Position numbers and translations under genes: made by a program
Notes under the pieces: generated by a model
Databases searched by the model: none
What the model was told of the DNA's origin: nothing
Seen by the model: only the letters and a program-made list of their open reading frames with translations
NCBI GenBank assembly: GCA_030770535.1
Contig: JASVEC010000169.1
Span: forward strand, 1-37,563
DNA from: Batkoa obscura
Lineage: Eukaryota; Entomophthoromycota; Entomophthoromycetes; Entomophthorales; Batkoaceae
Direction of reading: 5' to 3'
Length of the DNA stretch: 37,563 bases
In this document: positions 30,070 through 37,563 of the stretch, one piece after another
Layout of the letters: every line of letters starts with the position of its first letter
Numbering within the stretch: the stretch's first letter is position 1

Positions 30070-30307
30070 TGTTTCGTAAATTTAGCAGTTCCCTTTTAAC
30101 AATTTTAAAGTTCTCTCAAAGTCCAAATCTCATAAAATGATATATTTTATCTGATTAGATTAAATGTATACCTTTAGTCAATAAAAAAATAAAATTTCTA
30201 TTACTACATTTTTATTATATTGAAAGAATTAGATTACAAAATGATTGATGGTGTATAAATGGGCACAAGGTTAAAGTAGAAAAACAATACTATATAGTTA
30301 CATACTA

Positions 30308-30385
30308 GTGTAGTAATATCTCATTTGGCTTCATTACTTTCTCTGTTTTTTAAGCGCTATTAAGTAAAAAAAAAGGTAGTAGATT
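30308..30385 (-). mobile_element. MITE copy 14, fragment
   Basis: The segment TTTGGCTTCATTACTTT followed by TTTTTTAAGCGCTATTAAGT matches the reverse orientation of the family. The left end is degraded and the right half is missing after about 30385. Boundaries are approximate. Confidence 0.65.
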
Positions 30386-31202
30386 AGATAAAAAAGATAT
30401 TTACATGTGTATTTCTAAAAAATCATTTTATCAACTAATGTTTTAAAATTTATATCAAAATTCTAATAAACTATAAGTTAAAACACTGCCAAATAAAATA
30501 TTACAATTTAAGCTTGAATCATCAGTCTATTATGAAATTTCGAAGAGTACATATTACTTTTAAATTGCAAAATTTGAAAAATCTATTTATCTAGTGTTCA
30601 ATAAAAATTGAAAATTTCAAAATAAACTAGAATCTAAGCTTGTATAATTTTAATAGATTCACTAAAATGACAAATGAAATGCTATAAATGGATATTGATG
30701 TTAATTTTCAAGTTTGAAAACTAAAAAACATATTTATTGAAAAATTAGCTTAAAATTAAGACAATAATAGCTAAATGCCAATAATTGAGCTTCTATGATC
30801 TTTAAGTATAATAAGAATATTCACTAGTAAAGTATAAATCATAAATGATAAGAACCGTCTATTTCTTTATTTATAAAAATCCAAAGACCAACAAAAAGGA
30901 TCCTTTTTAATGCTTTCATTATTGTAGTTAATTTCCAGGGGGGAGTAGTTACCCAAATTAATTGGTTAAATTAAATTAAAGCCACCAATTGAGAAGCTAT
31001 GATTGGTTGAAAATTCAGTTCTTAATAAAGTTGTTCAATTTTCCACCCATTTAAGCTTAAAAAAGACAAATTGAACTGCTTTTTTTTAATTAATTTAAAT
31101 TATTCAATCAACTAAATAACTTTTATTGAAAGTTATTTATTTTATATAACTATTAGTCTTTTTTTTATCATTATTAACATAAAGCGATAATTTTATTCTA
31201 TC

Positions 31203-34200
31203 ATGTTATCACCAACATCAACCGATCGACCATCCAGTAGGATTTCAATTAATTCAACAGCTTCACAAAGTACCTCAGTTAAAGTAGCAGTAAGGGTACG
31301 TCCATCCGCGAATAAAGCAAGAAAAGGTACACCAATGAATCATGAAAATATAGCAATACAAGTGTCCATGCCATTAAAAACTATATTTTTACCAACATCC
31401 AAACAAAGCTATGTATTTGATTATGTATTTGATGATACTATTACTCAACCTACTATTTATGAAACAGCTATTGATCCCATGGTTGCTACTTTTATGTCTG
31501 GTTTTAATGTTACCGTACTTGCTTATGGTCAAACTTCATCAGGTAAAACTTATACTATTGGGACATCTGGGGTAGAGGATTCTGACTCAGAAGGTATTAT
31601 TCCAAGAGCTGTGCGAAGCATCTTTGAAAAATGTAATCAATTGGTATCATCTGAAGAAGAAGTGGAACTGGAACTTAAAGTATCTTATTTAGAACTTTAT
31701 AATGAAGATTTATTTGATCTTTTAAATGGCGGTGTTGGAGCTGGTAAATCCAATGTAGCTATTAGAGAAGATAAAAAAGGTCGAATTATTTGGTCTGGTG
31801 CTAAAGAAGTAATAGTTGCCTCTTCACAAGATGTTTGGAAGTAAGTTTTTTTAAGTTGAAATTTCTTTTGTTATTAACTCCTATTTTAGCTTATTACAAG
31901 AAGGATCTACAAGGAGAAGTGTAGCTAGTACTAAAATGAATCAAAATTCTTCACGTTCTCATGCTATTTTTTCAATTAATTTAATTCAAACTAAAACTAA
32001 AAATCAAATGAAGACCCAATTAAGGTCCAAGTTCCATTTTGTGGATCTTGCTGGTTCAGAAAGTGTAAGTTTAAATTATTATTTAAAAAATGGACTTTAC
32101 TTAGTGTAAATTTTTTAGTTGAAAAAAACCGATGCAAGTGGTGATCGAGCTAAGGAAGGTATCAACATTAATTCCGGTCTATCCGCTTTAGGGAATGTGA
32201 TAAGTGCTCTAGCTGATCCAGAATTAACCCATATTCCATATCGTAATTCCAAATTAACCCGATTATTACAAGACTCAATTGGTGGTAATAGTTATACCGT
32301 AATGATAGCTTGTGTATCACCCAATTTAGCGGATATTTATGAAAGTCAAAGTACTTTGAGTTATGCTCATCGAGCGCGTAATATCAAAATTAAAGCAAAA
32401 AAGAATCAAGAGGATGTAACGGATGTTAAAGCATTAAGAAATATAATATTTAGTTTAGAACAACAATTAAAAAATTCCAAAGATGTTAAAGATGAAGTAA
32501 CACAAGAAGAAATTATGAGAAAAAATATGATGATATTTTCATTAACAAAAGATAGTTTAAAATATCGTGCTACCGTAGATAAATTAAAAAAACAATATAG
32601 TGATTTAATTGAAAAAGTTAGTTCTCGTCGTTCCTTGACTTCTATTTCTAGAGAAGATTTATCAAAGTCATTTATCAGTGAAGATATTTCAGTGACTTCA
32701 GATGCAACCGCAGATACCAATCCTTATATGAATTTTATGTCCATTCTTGAAGGTTATGAAGAAGAACAAAATAAATTAAAGGAAGAAATTGATAACTTGA
32801 ATAAAAAATATTCAAATCAAAAGGAAGAACTTATAGAAGCTCTTACCCAACTGGTTGACGTGGAAACAGAAAACGAAAAGGAAAAGAAAACTGCTCAAGA
32901 ACAAAAAGATCAATTAAGTAACTTGGAAAATAAATATCAATCTCTCTTTAAGGTTGTTACTAGTCTTAATGAACCAATAACTAATTTATTATCTTATGAT
33001 AACTTGGAGTTTGATTCTACTAAGCTTATTGAACTGTCTGAAGAAGAATTAGAGTTAAAATTAAAAAAAATTCAAGAACAAGCTTTATTAATCAATCTAG
33101 AAAAACAAGAGATGTCCAATAAACTACAAACCTTAATTAATGAAAATACTGAATTACGTAAAGACATAGGAACTTATTCCAATTCCTTATCATTACAATT
33201 TAATAATCCAGAGTTATCAAAATTACAAGTTAATCACACAAAAGATGCAAACGGCGATTCAAGCCTTAATGGTTCACCAGCTACTAACCCAGATATTAAT
33301 GTACCTACCGGTACTATTAGTAGCTTAAATTCAGATATGGTATCTGAATTTAATTATTTAGAATTAAAAGAAAAGTATGAATTGATTCAGAGAGAAGCTG
33401 ATACTTTTCGTCAACAATTGGTAGCATATGGTCATTTTAATAGTGATGAGAGTAATCAACATACCATTCAAAAACTTGAAGAAGAAATTATTAGTTTGGA
33501 AAAGAATGGAATGGAAGCGAATGTAAAGGAGATTAATGGGACTGAAATAAAGGAGAAAAAAGTCGATGGAGATATAGATATGGAGGAGTATAAAGTAAAT
33601 GAATTGGAGTTGATGAAAGAGATAGCCGATTTACAACATTTGCTGGCGAATAAGAATGATATTTTGATAGACGCAGAGAGTAAAACTCAACAAGTGGAAC
33701 TTGGATTTAGTAAGTTTAAATTCGAAATGGAAAGGGAGATATTAATTTCTAAAGAAAAAATTCAAAGTTTAATGAGTCAAATCGATATATTAAAAGAGAA
33801 GTCTGATGAGGATGATAAATTGAAGTTGGAATTAAATCATCAAATTGAAACTTATAAACAAAAAATTAACGAATTGGAATATCAATTTAATAATGAGGAT
33901 AAGTTAAAAAGTGATTTAAATCAAGAAATTGAGACGTATAAATCCAAAATAAGCGAATTGACCAATCATATTCAAGAACTGGAAGTTAAAGGTACTACTG
34001 ACGATAAGTTAAAATCCGATATGAATCAAGAAATTAATAGTTATAAACAAGAAATTGACAATCTAAGTAATCAAATTGAAGAATTGAAACTTAAATCAAT
34101 AGAAATTGAAGAATCTTTTAATCAATCTAAAGAAGAAGAAATTGAAAATATAAAGAAAGAATGTGAAAATAAATTAAAATTAAGCGATATTAAAATCCAA

Positions 34201-35553
34201 GAATTAGAAGATATTTTTAATCTTCAACTTAATGAATATAAAACATTAACAAGTGATAAAAAGATACTTGAGGAAGAATTGAACTCCAAAATTAGTGAAA
34301 TTGATGACTTAACAGAACAATATAATCAGGCTTATTCAGCTTTACAATTAGATTTTAAAATGAGTAATGATTTTACGGATTCTTTGAAAAAAGAATTGAT
34401 CCAAAAGGAACAAGAGATTGATAATAAAAACGAAGAAATCAATTTAATTCAAGAAAAGTTACAAATTTATGAAAATGAATTAAAAATAATGGATCAAAAA
34501 AAGAAAGAAATTGATGGATTAAATACAAAAATTGAACAACTTCATAATGATATTCAAATTCAAGAGAAAAACTATTCCTCAGCATCCACAAGAAATAGTC
34601 AATTATTAATGGATTTTGATCAACAACAAGAAGAAGTTAAGGTATTAAGTATTAAATTAAGTGAAACAAGTAAAGAGTTGGAAGAATTTAAACAAAAATA
34701 TGAACAAGAAGCGATTGAAGTTAAACAAACAAAATCCAAAATTGAACAATTAAAACTTGAAAAAGATCAGCAAGTTCAATTACTTCAACAATCATCTGAT
34801 GAAATTCAACTTCAATATGAACAAAAACTAAAAGAATCAGAATCCGTGATTAAAAATATGGATTCTATCAAATTCGAATTAGGTTTGGCATTAAAACAAA
34901 TTGGAGAACACAAAGAAATAATTCAATCTCATGAATCGAATAATCAAGCTTTAAAACTAGAAATTGAAGCTAAAAAAGAAATTATTAATCAATTAAGTAA
35001 TGAAGAATCCCTATTAAAACAGGAACTAAATCAATTAGAATCTATGATGAAAGAGAAAGATATGGAAAATCATGAATTACAAAGTTTAAAAAGTAATAGT
35101 CCCAGTATTACTAATGATGAATTACAAACTATTTTACAAGAAAACAAAAAATTACGTATAACAATCGACGAATTAAGAGCTGAAATTCAATCGAATAATG
35201 AATTAGTAGAAATATTTGAAATCGAAATTCAAAAAAGCGATAAAGAAAAAGAGACACATATGACTCAAATCAATGATTTAAAATCACTTGTTTCTGAAAG
35301 AGAAAACAAATTAAGTCAAATCATGGAAGAGTTACAAACTCAAAGAAGAGAAAGTAAATTAACTATTGAAGATTTGGAAGTGAAGCTACAAACATTAAGT
35401 AGAAAGAGCTCTTATCTTACTAGAAATCATTTAAATTCAAATAGTAATGTAGATGATTCCAGTTCGAGGACAGAATCGGTTAGGAATTCGATTTCTCCTA
35501 CACCTTCTCATACTGGGTCCCGTAGGAGCAAGAAAAAATTTATGTGTATTTAA
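31203..35553 (+). CDS. Kinesin-4-like motor with long coiled-coil tail
   Basis: A microtubule motor of 1415 residues. Exons: 31203-31840, 31890-32064 and 32119-35553; introns are 49 and 54 nt. The motor domain spans about 24-365. Nucleotide-binding motifs: P-loop GQTSSGKT (109-116), switch I NQNSSRSH (230-237), switch II DLAGSE (265-270). The stretch [20 protein letters not shown], then [12 protein letters not shown], and [20 protein letters not shown] is most like the kinesin-4 (KIF4/chromokinesin) family. The residue after DLAGSE is Ser where most kinesins have Arg. From about 440 to 1360 the protein is nearly continuous coiled coil, including a heptad-phased repeat encoded at 33811-34095. 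The end is Ser-rich and basic ([12 protein letters not shown]). In this family the tail binds chromatin or microtubule overlaps; subfamily assignment is moderate, kinesin identity certain. Confidence 0.93.
33811..34095 (+). repeat. Heptad-phased internal repeat in the kinesin coiled coil
   Basis: Three units beginning with DDKLK or EDKLK (33811, 33895 and 34000), each continuing NxEIETYKxKIxEL or a close variant. The first unit is 84 nt (28 residues) and the second 105 nt (35 residues), both whole multiples of seven, so duplication kept the coiled-coil register. Confidence 0.8.
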
Positions 35554-35770
35554 AAAAAAGGAAGTTGGTAATTTTCTAGTGGGTTAATGCTTATTAACTA
35601 CGTTATTCTTTTTTAATAGCAATTATTTTCAATTAATAAAAAAAATTATTTTTATGTTTTTGTTTTTTCATTAAATTGGATTTTGAAACAGCTTAAATTG
35701 AAGATTATGAATTTTAATGAAATTGAAATCAAAATTGCATTTTTTAATCATTTTAATTTCTATATAAAAC

Positions 35771-36916
35771 ATGAGTTGGTTTCCGTCTTACAAACCCCAA
35801 AATTTAGATGATGATTATAGTAGTATTGAAGAATTTAGTAGCGATTTAGAAGGTTGGTGTATTAATTCCAAAAAGATTAAACTAAAAGAAGAGGTAGAAC
35901 AAGTTACTCAACAACAAGTAATTCAACAAGAAGTGATTGAAAACAAACGTTTTAATGCAGAAGAGGAGTCGAAGGAAGAGGAAACTGAAATATTGGAAGA
36001 TATTGAAGAATTTAGTAGCGATATTGAAGCTAGAAATCAAAATAATAATAAGCTTAAAGTAATGAATGTTGATAGTTTAAATCAGCAATTTAATATTAGT
36101 AATGATTCGATTGAGTATAATAGTATTTCAGAGACTTTTGAAGAACAAGATCCAATATTACAAGGACTTGATTTCAATGATAAAGTACAAGATCCATTAC
36201 CTGAAGAACAAAATAAAGAGATGGAAATATTTGAAACTGCTTGTATTTCCGATTTTATTCATGAAAGTTTATGTGAAAAATTTTGAATGCTGAAAAACAA
36301 AATGATCCTCAATTAGCTATTGATGTATTTACTAAAAATAATAAGGAAGAAAAGGTATATATTTAGTAATGAGTAAGTTGATCTTTTTTATTTAAATTTG
36401 TAATTATCAATTTTTAATAAAGTAATTAGAAAAAATAGTCTGGCTTTTCGATGTCAAAAAGTATATCAAGAATGAAATGGATCATAAATTATTCGATTAT
36501 TTGAGATTTACTAAAGGTAATATTTAAGATACTCTATTAAAAGATATTTAAATTATATAACAGAATTAATTGATATTAATTTTAGATTTAATCCAAAACA
36601 AAGTATTAAAGTGAAAATAATATCAATTGAAAATCAACCTCAAACTAAAGATTTGAATTTATTTGAAGAAAATGTTATAAACTTTAATATAGTTTTAACG
36701 GAGATAATACAACTTCATGATACTTCAAACAACAATAGTAAACAACATCAACTTCAAATTGGTCAACAAATAATAGTTATATTAATTAATTCTTTTATTG
36801 ATTTTGAGATAAAAGATTATACAAAATTAAAATTAATTGAATTAAAAAATCAGTTGTTAAAAGAAGATTCATATTTGAATATCTATCACCCTTTTTTATT
36901 AAAGATTGGAAATTAA
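35771..36916 (+). pseudogene. Unrecognised acidic protein gene, frame not continuous
   Basis: An open frame of 171 codons (35771-36286) starts MSWFPSYKPQNLDDDYSS and is rich in Glu, Gln, Asn and Ser, with a repeated phrase IEEFSSDLE (about 19-27) and IEEFSSDIE (about 77-86). Coding-like sequence continues past its stop in three further pieces: KILNAEKQNDPQLAIDVF up to about 36354, WLFDVKKYIKNEMDHKLFDY at about 36441-36516, and a 110-residue end from about 36586 to 36916. Plausible splice signals exist (GTATAT at 36355, GTAATA at 36517, TTTTAG ending 36585), but the phases do not match at any of the three joins, each off by one base. The last piece is beta-strand-rich. I recognise no family. 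It may be a decaying gene or may contain sequence errors. Confidence 0.5.
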
Positions 36917-37397
36917 ATCATATTAAGGAATGTCCAGTTGTTATTACTTATAAATTTAATTTGTGTAATTGATATAGGAATAGTCAATAAAATGAGACAT
37001 TGAAGTTGATAAATGGTAGCAAGTGATAAAATTGAAAGAAGAAGAATCGGTAAATTAATTTTTATTTATTAAAAGTTTAAAACTTATTGATATTTTTACT
37101 ATTTCATTTCATTTTTATTATAGTTTATAATTGTATTTTTGTATATATTTTTCTTAGCCTTCAATAATTTTCAAAGCCAAGCTTCGCTTTGAAACTTCTA
37201 TTTTTAGTAAATACCAATAAATTTGGATTTGATTTACAATTATGAAGATTAAATTTTTTATTTCAAATGTTTAATAAATTGCAAAATATTAAATTAAATT
37301 CAACTAAAAGTAGTTTATGTATATAAATAATATAAATTCAATCATCTAATATATCTTTGATCTTTATTTTTATTTTCTTTATTTTAATAAAATAAAA
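36917..37397. other. Intergenic region with a GC-richer hairpin
   Basis: 480 bp, AT-rich; contains the hairpin at 37169-37194 and a TATATAAAT box at about 37318, upstream of the edge gene. No other feature seen. Confidence 0.45.
37169..37194. repeat. Perfect 9-bp hairpin
   Basis: TTTCAAAGC at 37169-37177 and GCTTTGAAA at 37186-37194 are exact inverted repeats around an 8-base loop (CAAGCTTC). It stands out against the surrounding AT-rich sequence. Role unknown. Confidence 0.6.
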
Positions 37398-37563
37398 ATG
37401 AAATTAATATTTATAACAACTTTTATGCTTACCATCAACATTATTTCCACTCTTCATGTCCGTAACTTTCCATCACGACATCGACATGAATTAATTAAAC
37501 GAGATGATTTTAATCCATTTAATCTATTTGGTATAGTAGTGAATAACTTATCTAAAGCAATCA
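37398..37563 (+). CDS. Small secreted protein, cut by the window edge
   Basis: The first 55 codons of a gene that runs off the right edge. Residues 1-19 form a signal peptide (MKLIFITTFMLTINIISTL). A dibasic KR (34-35) in HELIKRDDFNP is a likely Kex2-type site, and the following NPFNLFGIVVNNLSKAI is a hydrophobic, Asn/Gly-containing stretch resembling the start of the glycine-zipper blocks upstream (FNFLGGTLGSTISSL). A TATATAAAT box lies about 80 bp before the ATG. It probably belongs with the secreted cluster, but the family cannot be fixed from the fragment. Confidence 0.6.
   Translation, partial: MKLIFITTFMLTINIISTLHVRNFPSRHRHELIKRDDFNPFNLFGIVVNNLSKAI

Larger units (their letters stand above)
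29838..31202. other. Intergenic region upstream of the kinesin gene
   Basis: 1.4 kb with the second TATAAATAGTCA box (29873-29884), one MITE and one MITE fragment. The rest is AT-rich with an isolated GGGGGG run at about 30938. No gene seen. Confidence 0.5.

Noticed and set aside
35540-35553. C-terminal CaaX lipidation box on the kinesin (ends KKKFMCI)
   Set aside because: The cysteine is second from the end, not fourth, so it does not fit a prenylation motif.

Overview
This window looks like nuclear DNA from a very AT-rich fungus. The evidence is a Vts1/Smaug-type RNA-binding protein, a Bcd1-type HIT-finger snoRNP factor, a kinesin-4-like motor, a type II peroxiredoxin, a two-finger C2H2 regulator with a fungal-style finger pair, and a PPR-like mitochondrial protein. 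Host introns are short (44-63 nt), with GTAAGT-like donors and TTTAG/TATAG acceptors. One gene has seven of them, which is unlike a typical intron-poor budding yeast. The lineage (early-diverging fungus or another AT-rich, intron-bearing group) cannot be settled from sequence alone. I found no tRNA, rRNA or CRISPR.

Layout. 1-7.4 kb: mostly non-coding, with a GPI-anchor-like Ser/Thr-rich wall protein (1749), a decayed F-box/LRR gene (about 4.3-5.2 kb) and weak gene remnants. 7.4-11.7 kb: VTS1 (three exons, with an apparent single-base frameshift inside the SAM domain), a four-pass membrane protein and a C2H2 zinc-finger gene. 11.7-14.7 kb: empty. 14.7-17.9 kb: a PPR-like gene and a four-exon BCD1 gene, divergently transcribed. 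18.2-23.0 kb: an F-box/LRR pseudogene on + and its intact paralogue on -, flanking an eight-exon peroxiredoxin gene. 23.7-24.6 kb: a three-exon glutathione S-transferase. 25.4-29.9 kb: a cluster of five small secreted-protein genes in two paralogous pairs plus a singleton; a sixth begins at the right edge. 31.2-35.6 kb: the kinesin. 35.8-36.9 kb: an unrecognised acidic gene whose reading frame is not continuous.

Running through all of this is a family of about 100-bp, foldback, terminal-inverted-repeat elements (MITEs, non-autonomous DNA transposons). I count 14 copies in both orientations. Two sit inside the F-box pseudogene. One of these interrupts a sequence that the intact paralogue still carries uninterrupted, so element ends and target site can be read directly. 

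The most notable items are the MITE family with its internal empty-site proof, the small secreted-protein cluster (cationic 87-residue twins with duplicated promoters; glycine-zipper proteins ending in DYxDDKL), the peroxiredoxin gene with an 11-nt microexon encoding the peroxidatic cysteine and a GC-AG intron, and the frameshift within the VTS1 SAM domain.
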